The notes under the pieces are model-generated. The model made no database searches, was not told the origin of the DNA, and saw nothing but the letters and a program-made list of their open reading frames with translations. This document shows positions 32,719 to 41,066 of a stretch of DNA of 64,000 nt, piece by piece. This stretch comes from Alteromonas sp047556435 (GTDB taxonomy: Bacteria > Pseudomonadota > Gammaproteobacteria > Enterobacterales > Alteromonadaceae): contig NZ_CP180210.1 in the NCBI RefSeq assembly GCF_047556435.1, positions 1,302,001-1,366,000 of the forward strand, given 5' to 3'. Numbering within the stretch: the stretch's first letter is position 1; the number at the start of each line of letters is the position of its first letter. A program made the translations under genes and the position numbers.

Positions 32719-32802
32719 TGAGTTTCCCTGTGCGCTGATTGCTGGAAAGTGTACCAGCAAACATACCCGTGACATACCCTCTGAAAGTTTCTGTTACACA
32801 TA

Positions 32803-32829
32803 AAAAAGCTGCAATGAATTGCAGCTTTT
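32803..32829 (-). terminator. Bidirectional-type terminator after the M13 peptidase gene
   Basis: Perfect stem AAAAGCTGCAA / TTGCAGCTTTT with loop TGAA. A- and T-runs on both sides let it act on either strand; here it ends the minus-strand peptidase transcript. Confidence 0.9.
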
Positions 32830-32856
32830 ATCACGATAAATAGAAGGTTACGCTTC

Positions 32857-34944
32857 TTACCAGATGCGAACGCGCTCTTCTGGTGCCAGATACAGTTCAT
32901 CTTCCGGCTGCACGTTGAAGGCTTCATACCAGGCGTCATGGTTACGTGGCGCGAGCGCACGATAGCGACCCGGAGCATGGGTTCCAGCACGTAACTGATT
33001 CAGCATACTTTGTTCAGTGCGTTTTTCTTTCCACACCTGCGCCCAGGCCAGGAAGAACCGCTGATCGCCGGTCAGGCCGTCAATAACGGGCGCTTCTTCA
33101 CCTTCCAGGCTTAGCTGATAGGCTTCATACGCCATAGCAAGACCACCCACATCACCGATATTTTCACCCAGGCTGTTACGGCCATTTACGAAGTTACCTT
33201 CGATAGGCTCGTACTGACTGTACTGCTCAGCCAGTTTGTCAGCTTTGGCTTCAAAGGCGGCGCGGTCTTCGTCCGTCCACCAGTTACGCTGGATACCCAT
33301 GGCATCAGATTTTGAACCCTGATCATCAAAACCGTGACCCATTTCGTGTCCGATGACCGCACCAATGGCGCCATAGTTAACGGCAGGATCGGCGTTAGGA
33401 TCGAAGAACGGTGGTTGCAGGATAGCAGCCGGGAACACAATTTCGTTGAACGAGCTGTTGTAATAAGCGTTTACACGTTGTGGTGTCATGCCCCAGCGCT
33501 CACGGTCAGTTGGCTTGAGCTCTCGCTCAACATCTTGTTCCTGGAAAAACTTGCGCAGATTACGGACGTTTTGTACCAGCTTGTCAGAGGTAATTTCCAA
33601 GCCGTCGAACGTCTGCCACTCATCCGGGTAACCGATTTTTGGACGGAAGGCCTGTAGCTTTTCATGCGCATTTTTCTTGGTTTCTTCGCTCATCCACTCA
33701 AGATTGTCGATGCGTTTACCCAGCGCCTTACGCAGGTTTTCCACCAGCTCAGACATCTGCTCTTTTGAGCTTTCAGGGAAGTATTGGTCCACATAAATTT
33801 TACCGATAGCAAAGCCCAGCGACTCGGTGCCCGACATTTCACTGATAGCGCGCTTCCAGCGTGGGCGAGGCTCCTGCTGTCCGCTTAATGTGCGACCGAA
33901 GAAGTCGAAGTTTTCCTGATAGACGTCTTCTGACAGTAAAGAGGCATTGTTTGTCAGTGTATGGAACGTCAGGTAAGCCTGCCAGTCTTCCAGCGGCTTG
34001 TCGTTAATAATGTCGATAACATCGCGAACAGGCTCTGGCTGAGAGATATTCAGCGCAGGCACTTTCAGGCCGCTTTGGGCGAAAAACGTATCCCAGTCAA
34101 AGCCTGGGTACGTGTCAGAAAGCTCGCTACGTTCGATTTGGTTTAATGTCAGGTCACGGTCGCGACGTTTCTCACGCGGCCACTGCACATTGGCAATAGC
34201 AGTTTCCAGCTCAAGAATACGTTGCGCTTTATCCGCCGCGTTCTCTTCCTTTGCCAGCGTTAGCATATTCTCAATGTGTGTAACGTAAGCTTCACGAATT
34301 TTTACGAAGCGCTCATCATCGCTTAGGTAATAATCGCGGTCTGGCAGACCAAGGCCACCCACACCCACACTTAACTGATATTCATTTGGATCCAGGCGGT
34401 TGTACCAAAGCCCGGCCCAGATTGGGGTGACCGCGCCAGTCAACCAGGCGTTACCAAAGACTTCAGTTAAATCCTGACGGTTCTCAATACTATCAATGGT
34501 GTTAAGGACATCAGAAATAGGGGAAATGCCTTTCTCATTAATTGCATCGGTGTCCATGTACGCCTGGTAGAAGTCATGCACTAACTGCTCTTCTGCGTTC
34601 AGGTCGTCTTTGACCATGATGTCATCAATGATAGTTTTCACTTGCTTTTCACTGCGATCCGCAAGCGCAGTGAAGGCACCGTAGCGAGTTTTGTCCGCGG
34701 GCAGTTCGTAGTTCTCATACCAGTTACCGCTGGCGTACATGAAAAAATCATCTCCCGGCTTCACAGATTCATCGCGTGCTGACAGATCAACACCAAACGT
34801 ACCCAGTTCAGGAGCTTGCTCGGTTTGTGAAGTCGCGTTTTGCGCTGATGCGGTGTCTGTCTGTTCTGAGGTTTGCTCTGGCTGACTACAGCCCGTTACA
34901 CCCAAGGATGCTGCAATCACTGCAGCAAGAAACTTCATTTTCAT
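32857..34944 (-). CDS. M13-family (neprilysin-like, PepO) zinc endopeptidase, lipoprotein
   Basis: Secreted zinc peptidase of 695 residues. The lipoprotein signal is MKMKFLAAVIAASLGVTGC. The zinc motif HExxH appears as VIGHEMGHGFDDQGS and the third ligand in ENIGDVGGLAMAYEAY, both in the C-terminal third; the ending CxxW-like motif of eukaryotic members is reduced to RVRIW. The N-terminal M13 domain begins at GVDLSARDESVKPGDDFFMYASGNW. It degrades oligopeptides in the periplasm by family knowledge. The start is one base after the stop of the upstream gene, so they are co-transcribed. Confidence 0.95.
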   Translation of the reverse strand: MKMKFLAAVIAASLGVTGCSQPEQTSEQTDTASAQNATSQTEQAPELGTFGVDLSARDESVKPGDDFFMYASGNWYENYELPADKTRYGAFTALADRSEKQVKTIIDDIMVKDDLNAEEQLVHDFYQAYMDTDAINEKGISPISDVLNTIDSIENRQDLTEVFGNAWLTGAVTPIWAGLWYNRLDPNEYQLSVGVGGLGLPDRDYYLSDDERFVKIREAYVTHIENMLTLAKEENAADKAQRILELETAIANVQWPREKRRDRDLTLNQIERSELSDTYPGFDWDTFFAQSGLKVPALNISQPEPVRDVIDIINDKPLEDWQAYLTFHTLTNNASLLSEDVYQENFDFFGRTLSGQQEPRPRWKRAISEMSGTESLGFAIGKIYVDQYFPESSKEQMSELVENLRKALGKRIDNLEWMSEETKKNAHEKLQAFRPKIGYPDEWQTFDGLEITSDKLVQNVRNLRKFFQEQDVERELKPTDRERWGMTPQRVNAYYNSSFNEIVFPAAILQPPFFDPNADPAVNYGAIGAVIGHEMGHGFDDQGSKSDAMGIQRNWWTDEDRAAFEAKADKLAEQYSQYEPIEGNFVNGRNSLGENIGDVGGLAMAYEAYQLSLEGEEAPVIDGLTGDQRFFLAWAQVWKEKRTEQSMLNQLRAGTHAPGRYRALAPRNHDAWYEAFNVQPEDELYLAPEERVRIW

Positions 34945-34945
34945 T

Positions 34946-36175
34946 TTAGTTACTCTTATTGTTATCGATAGAAAAGGCCGTTGTGTCTACAGACGAGGCC
35001 TTCAGCCTGGATTGAAAGTTTGCATTAAACGGTAAAACATCTCGCGCCTGATTGAAATACCCTACCATCGCAGGCGTCTCGCGATGTAAATAATCTGCCA
35101 CAGCCATATGAAATTCATAGGCGAAGAGTTTGTGAAAAGAACGACAAAAAACTGGTTCAAAGCCGCGTAGAATCTTGTGCTCGCCTTGGGTGCCGGGATT
35201 AAAAAGTGGCAGTGCCTTCTCGATGGCAAAATGAATTCCTTCAAGATAACAGCAGAGAAAGTGCAGACCGTCGATGTCTTCAACGCTTCCCCAATAACGG
35301 CCATACAGGCCACTGTCATCAAAAAAGAAGAGCGCACTGGCGATTCTCTTATCATTTTTTTTCGCCACAACCAGCAAAATCTTGTCGCGAAGCGTATCAA
35401 ATATTTCGGTGAAAAACGCTTTGGTAAGATAACCGGTATGACCGCTTCGTTTCAGATAAGTCTGCATATAGCAATGATAGAAAAATGTGCTGTCGTCTTC
35501 CGTTATCGCGTCTCCCGTGAGGCGGGAAATGGTAACCCCCTGCTGCGGCAATTGCGAATATGCCTTCCTCAGGTCTTTTCTTTTACGAGACGTTAAGGCT
35601 GCAAGAAAATCGTCGTAAGTCTGGTAGCCATAGTTGTGCCATTGAAACTGCACACTGTAGCGGGTCAGATAGCCCGCATGGGATAACAAGTCTGGCGTGG
35701 CTGCAGGAAATAGCACATGTAAAGAAGAGACGCCTGCGCCTTGCAGCGAATCGAGGCTATCGAGTAACGCACTGTCTACTGCTTCTCTGACGCAGTTGGC
35801 GGTAAGTAAGACTCTGGGGCCTGTCACGGGAGTGAAAGGCACAGCACTTATCCATTTCGGATAATACTCACGTCCATGCTGGTAGTACGCGTTCGCCCAG
35901 GCGTGATCAAACACATATTCCCCGTAGCTGTCGGATTTCAGATAGCCGGGCATTGCAGCGATGAGGTCGTTGCCTTTTTCAATGAGGAGGTGGTGTGGTG
36001 TCCATCCGGTGTCAGGACCTACGCTGCCGCTATTTTCCAGCGCGCGCAAAAAAGCATATGTGACAAACGGCCCTCCCTGTTGAGAAAGTCGATCCCACTT
36101 GTCTGCATCCACCTCGTCTATATGCTTGATAAACCTGAACTGAAATCCCATTTCATTTACTATCTGAGTAACCAT
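34946..36175 (-). CDS. DUF482/COG3146 GNAT-like acyltransferase
   Basis: Protein of 409 residues of the COG3146 (DUF482, 'peptidoglycan biosynthesis'-annotated) family, an N-acyltransferase-like fold related to FemAB/GNAT. Recognisable segments are FRFIKHIDEVDADKWDRL, GPFVTYAFLRALENSGSV, WTPHHLLIEKGNDLIAAMPGYLKSDSYGEYVFDHAWANAYYQHGREYYPKW (quoted by position: about residues 58-107) and FNPGTQGEHKILRGFEPV. The family's real substrate is not established. ATG 36175 or ATG 36151 (MGFQFRF) could start it. It is directly upstream of the M13 peptidase. Confidence 0.82.
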   Translation of the reverse strand: MVTQIVNEMGFQFRFIKHIDEVDADKWDRLSQQGGPFVTYAFLRALENSGSVGPDTGWTPHHLLIEKGNDLIAAMPGYLKSDSYGEYVFDHAWANAYYQHGREYYPKWISAVPFTPVTGPRVLLTANCVREAVDSALLDSLDSLQGAGVSSLHVLFPAATPDLLSHAGYLTRYSVQFQWHNYGYQTYDDFLAALTSRKRKDLRKAYSQLPQQGVTISRLTGDAITEDDSTFFYHCYMQTYLKRSGHTGYLTKAFFTEIFDTLRDKILLVVAKKNDKRIASALFFFDDSGLYGRYWGSVEDIDGLHFLCCYLEGIHFAIEKALPLFNPGTQGEHKILRGFEPVFCRSFHKLFAYEFHMAVADYLHRETPAMVGYFNQARDVLPFNANFQSRLKASSVDTTAFSIDNNKSN

Positions 36176-36277
36176 CTGATTAATTGTTTAGGTTAACAAC
36201 CGGAATGTGGCTGCGCGGATATCACCTTAAGCCAGATATCAAGCCATTACGTCATTCCATCTTAAAAGGTTTCGTGT

Positions 36278-36769
36278 ATGAACAACAATGCTGGCCACGC
36301 CGATGCTGATAATACGACTATGACCGAGCCCGACCGAAAAGTCATTGTTGCATCGATTACCCGCATGCTGGCACGACGAGAACACAGTGCACAAGAGATT
36401 GTACGTAAGCTTTCACAAAAAGGGGTTGATGAAGCGGCTATCTGGCCGGTTTTGGATGAATTCCGGGAGGCTGGCATACAGAGTGATGCGCGTTATGCCG
36501 AGGCCCGGGCGAGGGCGCTCATGCTGAAAGGGTCAGGGCCGCAAAAAATCAAAGCAGACTTACATCAGCATGGCGTCGCTGAAGGCCTGTTCGACGAGGT
36601 ATTCAGGGAGCTTGATGCCGACTGGTTTGAACTTGCCCGACAAGTTAAGGAGAAGCGCTTTGGTCAGCAGTATCCGCAGGAGTACAAAGACAAGATGAAA
36701 CAGATGCAGTTTCTCAGTTATCGGGGATTCTCACAAAGCCACATAAATTATGCGGTTAACGGTGAGTAA
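36278..36769 (+). CDS. recX: RecX, regulator of RecA
   Basis: Protein of 163 residues that binds RecA filaments and limits their growth. Three-helix RecX repeats are visible: ITRMLARREHSAQEIVRKLSQKGVDEAAIWPVLDEFREAGIQSDARYAEARARALMLKG (about 28-86), then KIKADLHQHGVAEGL and FLSYRGFSQSHINYAV at the end. The family lies next to recA in most relatives, but recA is not upstream here. No LexA-type CTG-N10-CAG palindrome was seen before the gene. ATG 36278 follows AAAAGG. Confidence 0.92.
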   Translation: MNNNAGHADADNTTMTEPDRKVIVASITRMLARREHSAQEIVRKLSQKGVDEAAIWPVLDEFREAGIQSDARYAEARARALMLKGSGPQKIKADLHQHGVAEGLFDEVFRELDADWFELARQVKEKRFGQQYPQEYKDKMKQMQFLSYRGFSQSHINYAVNGE

Positions 36770-36811
36770 AATGCACGCAATCGCTTAACATAGTTGCGCT
36801 TTCCGTGATAT

Positions 36812-36869
36812 TGTTGCGCCCTCCAGGGCGCGTGTGCGGCCGTCCTCAGGATGACCGGTCGCAGCAACA
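36812..36869 (+). promoter_or_regulatory. Structured leader upstream of alaS
   Basis: An outer stem TGTTGC (36812-36817) / GCAACA (36864-36869) encloses hairpin GCGCCCT-CC-AGGGCGC (36816-36831; competes with the outer stem by two bases) and a second hairpin around GTCC-TCA-GGAT (36836-36863). This is a three-way-junction-like fold in the 134-base gap between recX and alaS. No T-run adjoins it. Function unknown. Confidence 0.45.
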
Positions 36870-36903
36870 TTTCGTTTTAATAGAATAGGAAGTTAGGATC
36901 TCA

Positions 36904-39501
36904 ATGACATTATCTACAGCTGACCTTCGCCAAACCTTTTTTGATTATTTCAAACGTCATGGTCATCAGACCGTGTCGAGCTCGTCTCTGGTGCCAGCGG
37001 ATGATCCAACACTTCTGTTTACCAACGCCGGTATGAATCAATTCAAAGACTGTTTCCTGGGTACGGAAAAACGCAGTTATACCCGGGCTGTCTCAGCACA
37101 GCGCTGTGTGCGTGCTGGTGGTAAACATAACGACCTGGAAAATGTTGGCTATACTGCGCGCCACCATACATTTTTCGAAATGTTAGGTAACTTCAGCTTT
37201 GGCGATTATTTCAAAAAAGAAGCCATTCAGTTCGCCTGGACGTTTTTGACAGAAGAATTAAAGCTGCCAAAAGAAAAGCTGCTGGTTACGGTTTACACCG
37301 AAGATGACGAGGCGTTTTCTATCTGGGAAAACGATATCGGTATACCAAAAGAAAAAATAATTCGCATCAGTACCTCAGACAATTTCTGGTCGATGGGCGA
37401 TACCGGCCCTTGCGGCCCATGTTCTGAGATTTTCTATGATCACGGTGAGCATATCTGGGGTGGACCTCCGGGAACACCGGAAGAAGATGGCGACCGCTTT
37501 ATCGAGATCTGGAACCTGGTATTCATGCAATACAATAAGCAGGCAGATGGCACCATGGAGCCGCTTCCCAAGCCATCTATCGATACCGGAATGGGGCTTG
37601 AGCGTATTTCTGCCATTTTGCAGAACGTACACAGCAACTACGAAATCGACCTGTTCCAGAACTTAATTCAGGCTGCCGCAAAAATTGTTGGTACTGACGA
37701 TTTGGAAAATAAATCGTTGCGCGTGATTGCCGATCACATCCGTTCTTGCAGCTTTTTGATTTGTGACGGCGTTATGCCGGGTAACGAAGGCCGTGGCTAT
37801 GTACTTCGCCGCATCATTCGTCGTGCGGTTCGCCATGGCTATAAGCTGGGCGCCGATGGCATTTTCTTTTATAAGCTGGTGGCCGCACTGGCAAAAGAAA
37901 TGGGCGCGGCGTATCCAGAGTTAGTAGACCAACAGCCTGTTGTTGAAAAAGTGCTTCGAGTAGAAGAAGAACAGTTCAGTAAAACGCTGGCACGCGGTAT
38001 GGCCATGTTAAATGACACGCTGGACACACTGGGAGGTGACACCATTCCGGGCGATGTGGTCTTCAAGTTATATGATACGTATGGCTTTCCGGTTGATTTA
38101 ACGAATGACGTTGCCCGTGAACACGATATGAAGCTTGACGAAGCGGGTTTTGAATCGGCCATGCAGGAGCAGCGCAAGCGTGCCCAGCAAGCCAGCCAGT
38201 TTGGTGCCGATTATAATTCGCAGTTAAATGTTGATCAGCAAACGGAATTCACTGGCTATACCGATGTGGATGGTGAAGCCAACGTGGTAGAGCTAATCAC
38301 AGGCAATGCGTTTTGTGAGCAGTTAACTGATGGCCAGGAAGGGGTTGTGGTGCTGGATAAAACGCCGTTCTATGCTGAAGCTGGTGGTCAAAGTGGTGAC
38401 ACGGGCGTGCTGCGAGTGGCAAACGGTGAGTTTATCGTCAATGATACACAAAAAATGGGCAATGCTTTTGCACACCGCGGCACGGTTAAAGGCACCATTT
38501 CCAAAGGCGACAAAGTCGAAGCCGCCATCGATACGCCAAATCGCGAAGCGATCAAAAAGAACCACAGCGCCACGCACTTATTGCATGCTGCGCTTCGTGA
38601 GATTCTGGGTGAACATGTGTCTCAGAAAGGCTCTCTGGTTGAAGCAGAACGTATGCGATTTGATTTCTCCCATTTTGAGTCAGTAACCGAAGCACAGTTA
38701 GCGCAAATCGAAAGACGGGTAAACGAAGAAATCCGTGCCAATCACCCGCTGAAAACGGAACTAATGGACCTGGAAGAAGCTAAGGCATCCGGTGCGATGG
38801 CACTGTTTGGCGAAAAGTACGATGAAAAAGTACGAGTGGTCACCATGGGGTCGTTTTCCGTTGAGCTATGCGGCGGCACGCACGTAAACCGTACAGGAGA
38901 TATTGGTCTTTTCAAAATTACCAGTGAAAGTGGTATTGCCTCAGGTGTTCGCCGTATTGAAGCCATTACTGGTGCGGCGGCAATTGAGTTTGTTCAGTCT
39001 CAGCAAACCCTTATCAACCAAGCTGCGGGAATGCTGAAAACGGATAGCATGGGGCTGATTGACCGCATCGGTACTTTGCAGTCTCAGTCGAAAGAGTTAG
39101 AAAAAGCGCTGACGGCGGCCAAGCAAAAACTGGCAAGTCAGCAGGGCGCTGATATGCTTAACAGTAAGCAGCAAATCAATGGCGTTAATGTTCTAGTCTC
39201 AAGACTGGATGGCGTCGAAGCGAAATCATTGCGTGGCATGGTAGACGATATTAAAAACCGAATCGGCGAAGGTATCGTAGTATTAGGTGTAGCAGATGAT
39301 GACAAAGTAAATCTGATAGTCGGTGTAACTAAATCTCTGACCGGCAAGGTAAAGGCTGGAGAGCTGGTTAACTTTGTGGCGGCACAGGTTGGCGGTAAAG
39401 GCGGTGGTCGTCCTGACATGGCTCAGGCTGGCGGTGATAAGCCGGAAAACCTGCAGGCTGCGTTGGACTCCGTTACCGGCTGGCTAGAAGATAAGCTATA
39501 A
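36904..39501 (+). CDS. alaS: AlaS, alanyl-tRNA synthetase
   Basis: Charges tRNA-Ala; 865 residues, the normal length. Class II motifs are present (RHHTFFEMLGNFSFGDYFKKEA; GMGLERISAI), the editing-domain metal motif SATHLLHAALRE and CGGTHVNRTGDIG, and the C-terminal oligomerisation region with glycine-rich GGKGGGRPDMAQAGG. ATG 36904 follows AGGAAGTTAGGA. It is upstream of csrA in the conserved recX-alaS-csrA order. Confidence 0.98.
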   Translation: MTLSTADLRQTFFDYFKRHGHQTVSSSSLVPADDPTLLFTNAGMNQFKDCFLGTEKRSYTRAVSAQRCVRAGGKHNDLENVGYTARHHTFFEMLGNFSFGDYFKKEAIQFAWTFLTEELKLPKEKLLVTVYTEDDEAFSIWENDIGIPKEKIIRISTSDNFWSMGDTGPCGPCSEIFYDHGEHIWGGPPGTPEEDGDRFIEIWNLVFMQYNKQADGTMEPLPKPSIDTGMGLERISAILQNVHSNYEIDLFQNLIQAAAKIVGTDDLENKSLRVIADHIRSCSFLICDGVMPGNEGRGYVLRRIIRRAVRHGYKLGADGIFFYKLVAALAKEMGAAYPELVDQQPVVEKVLRVEEEQFSKTLARGMAMLNDTLDTLGGDTIPGDVVFKLYDTYGFPVDLTNDVAREHDMKLDEAGFESAMQEQRKRAQQASQFGADYNSQLNVDQQTEFTGYTDVDGEANVVELITGNAFCEQLTDGQEGVVVLDKTPFYAEAGGQSGDTGVLRVANGEFIVNDTQKMGNAFAHRGTVKGTISKGDKVEAAIDTPNREAIKKNHSATHLLHAALREILGEHVSQKGSLVEAERMRFDFSHFESVTEAQLAQIERRVNEEIRANHPLKTELMDLEEAKASGAMALFGEKYDEKVRVVTMGSFSVELCGGTHVNRTGDIGLFKITSESGIASGVRRIEAITGAAAIEFVQSQQTLINQAAGMLKTDSMGLIDRIGTLQSQSKELEKALTAAKQKLASQQGADMLNSKQQINGVNVLVSRLDGVEAKSLRGMVDDIKNRIGEGIVVLGVADDDKVNLIVGVTKSLTGKVKAGELVNFVAAQVGGKGGGRPDMAQAGGDKPENLQAALDSVTGWLEDKL

Positions 39502-39637
39502 TCGGGTTCATGTTGTTTTTCAGTGAGTTTTTGAAGTGACACAAAAACAAGGAATCGCTGACATTGTGCTCCGGGTCGTGCCGGGGCGTAATACATTTTG
39601 AAAGGATTGTTCGTAAATAAGGAACAGGAGCAAGCGA

Positions 39638-39835
39638 ATGCTTATTTTGACTCGTCGTGTAGGTGAGACCCTGATGGTTGGTGACGATGTGACCGTTACC
39701 GTTTTGGGTGTTAAAGGGAATCAGGTACGAATTGGTGTAAATGCGCCCAAAGAAGTATCGGTGCACCGGGAAGAAATTTATATGCGGATCCAGGCTGAAA
39801 AAGGTGGTCAGCCCGGTAGTCCCGATAAAGAGTAA
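39638..39835 (+). CDS. csrA: CsrA, global post-transcriptional regulator
   Basis: RNA-binding dimer of 65 residues that blocks or stabilises mRNAs at GGA motifs. It starts with the family signature MLILTRRVGETLMVGDDVTV and contains VRIGVNAPKEVSVHREEIY, whose residues around Val42 and Arg44 contact RNA. AGGAG at 39626-39630 is the ribosome site. The 136-base gap from alaS can hold its own promoters. A terminator follows. Confidence 0.98.
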   Translation: MLILTRRVGETLMVGDDVTVTVLGVKGNQVRIGVNAPKEVSVHREEIYMRIQAEKGGQPGSPDKE

Positions 39836-39844
39836 GTCAAAACA

Positions 39845-39873
39845 AAAAGGCTGGTGTTAACCAGCCTTTTTTT
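39845..39873 (+). terminator. Rho-independent terminator after csrA
   Basis: Stem AAAGGCTGG / CCAGCCTTT around TGTTAA, followed by a run of seven T. Confidence 0.93.
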
Positions 39874-39954
39874 GTGAGAAAACCAACAAATTACTGCTTT
39901 TTTGCACAATTTGTTTAAAATGCCGTCAGGCAGTGTTTTTTCACGAAAAAAGGT

Positions 39955-39982
39955 TTGACTAACCTCAGTGAATCCGTAAAAT
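39955..39982 (+). promoter_or_regulatory. Promoter of the tRNA cluster
   Basis: TTGACT (39955-39960), 16-base spacer, TAAAAT (39977-39982), ending 14 bases before the tRNA-Ser 5' end. An A-rich tract (39945-39951) precedes it, like an UP element. Confidence 0.75.
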
Positions 39983-39996
39983 GCAGCCCCACTTAA

Positions 39997-40089
<93 letters not shown>

Positions 40090-40124
40090 ATTCGTTGATG
40101 GTGGCAGTCAACAACAAGTTTTGC

Positions 40125-40201
40125 GCGTGTGTAGCTCAGCTGGATAGAGTACCTGGCTACGAACCAGGCGGTCGGAGGTTCGAATCCTTCCACACGCGCC
40201 A
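40125..40201 (+). tRNA. tRNA-Arg (anticodon ACG), copy 1
   Basis: 77-base cloverleaf with acceptor arms GCGTGTG / CACACGC, D-arm GCTC/GAGT-type, T-loop GGTTCGAATCC and encoded CCA. The anticodon ACG at 40159-40161 is expected to be edited to ICG. Confidence 0.97.
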
Positions 40202-40255
40202 CTACTTTAAATAAGTGCCATCTTTTGTGCTAAACTACAAAAGTAAACAGTTTAC

Positions 40256-40332
40256 GCGTGTGTAGCTCAGCTGGATAGAGTACCTGGCTACGAACCAGGC
40301 GGTCGGAGGTTCGAATCCTTCCACACGCGCCA
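40256..40332 (+). tRNA. tRNA-Arg (anticodon ACG), copy 2
   Basis: Identical over 77 bases to copy 1, 54 bases downstream. Anticodon ACG at 40290-40292, encoded CCA at 40330-40332. Presumably processed from the same precursor as the other two tRNAs. Confidence 0.97.
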
Positions 40333-40337
40333 TATTG

Positions 40338-40366
40338 AAGAGCCCACCCTTACGGTGGGCTTTTTC
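40338..40366 (+). terminator. Terminator of the tRNA cluster
   Basis: Stem AGCCCACC / GGTGGGCT (40341-40348 and 40354-40361) with loop CTTAC, followed by TTTTT. Confidence 0.92.
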
Positions 40367-40776
40367 ATTTCTGTGTGTCGGATTTCCAGCCCCTCGCAGA
40401 GCTCGGGTCGTTCGCGCGGCGCCAGCCGAAGTGTGCTATGTGCTTCCGGTAACTCCATCCACCGTCATTTCACGCGTGAGCAAAATCGCAGCGCTTCAAC
40501 CGTGGCCGCCTTCATCTTTGAGAAAGCAACACCGTCTATCTGGCAGCACTGTGGTGCCCGCACTAAACTTTGTAATGAAATCATTCGTAACTATAAAGCG
40601 TATATACCTGATGAATGAATAGTGCGGTTATATTTAAAAAAGTCGCATAAAACATCAAAAAAAGCCGTCTAAACAGAAAAAGTTTGACTAACTATTCAAA
40701 AGTAGGCGTAAAGTCGTGTTGTTTTTTATAATCCGGCATGATACTTATCTACCTCCTTTACAACGAGAGAACCGTC
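40367..40776. other. Gene-free gap between the tRNA cluster and oadG
   Basis: About 400 bases. Two overlapping short frames (40335-40622) have translations full of Arg, Ser and Pro with no ribosome site and start inside the terminator; I do not accept them. The only supported element is the promoter-like sequence at 40684-40714. Confidence 0.6.
40684..40714 (+). promoter_or_regulatory. Candidate promoter of oadGAB, similar to the tRNA promoter
   Basis: TTGACT (40684-40689) and TAAAGT (40709-40714) with a long 19-base spacer, preceded by AAAAA. The 11-mer GTTTGACTAAC (40682-40692) is identical to that at the tRNA promoter (39953-39963). Confidence 0.45.
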
Positions 40777-41046
40777 ATGGCAGCAGAATCCGTTAGCAGT
40801 CAACTCATGGAAGCCGCCACCCTGATGCTGGTGGGCATGGTCTTCGTATTTGCGTTCCTGAGCCTCCTGATTGTGGGCGTCAAGTTGATAGCTAAATTTT
40901 GCGAAGCGTTTCCCGGAGAGCCGGAAGTACAACCCTCGGTGAAACGTTCTCCAGCCAAAGCGAGTCCTGCTGCACAACAAGAAGATAGTGGTGTCATTGC
41001 TGCTATTACCGCTGCTGTCCACATGCATCGTCAATCGAATAAATAA
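40777..41046 (+). CDS. oadG: OadG, oxaloacetate decarboxylase gamma subunit
   Basis: Small membrane subunit (89 residues) that assembles the sodium-pumping decarboxylase and aids decarboxylation. One transmembrane helix (about 11-33, TLMLVGMVFVFAFLSLLIVGVKL) is followed by a polar, Ala/Pro-rich C-terminal region. ATG 40777 (MAAESVSSQ) is chosen; the longer frame from 40738 has no ribosome site and spoils the family N-terminus. CGAGAG precedes it. First gene of oadGAB. Confidence 0.9.
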   Translation: MAAESVSSQLMEAATLMLVGMVFVFAFLSLLIVGVKLIAKFCEAFPGEPEVQPSVKRSPAKASPAAQQEDSGVIAAITAAVHMHRQSNK

Positions 41047-41066
41047 CCAATACCCTAGGAGTTACC

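Noticed and set aside
36176..36277. LexA (SOS) box upstream of recX
   Set aside because: No CTG-N10-CAG palindrome is present.
36770..36903. T-box riboswitch for alaS
   Set aside because: No T-box consensus or terminator/antiterminator pair; such elements are rare in gammaproteobacteria.
40335..40622. Two overlapping short frames after the tRNA-Arg genes
   Set aside because: They start inside the tRNA terminator, lack ribosome sites and encode Arg/Ser/Pro-rich sequence with no family.
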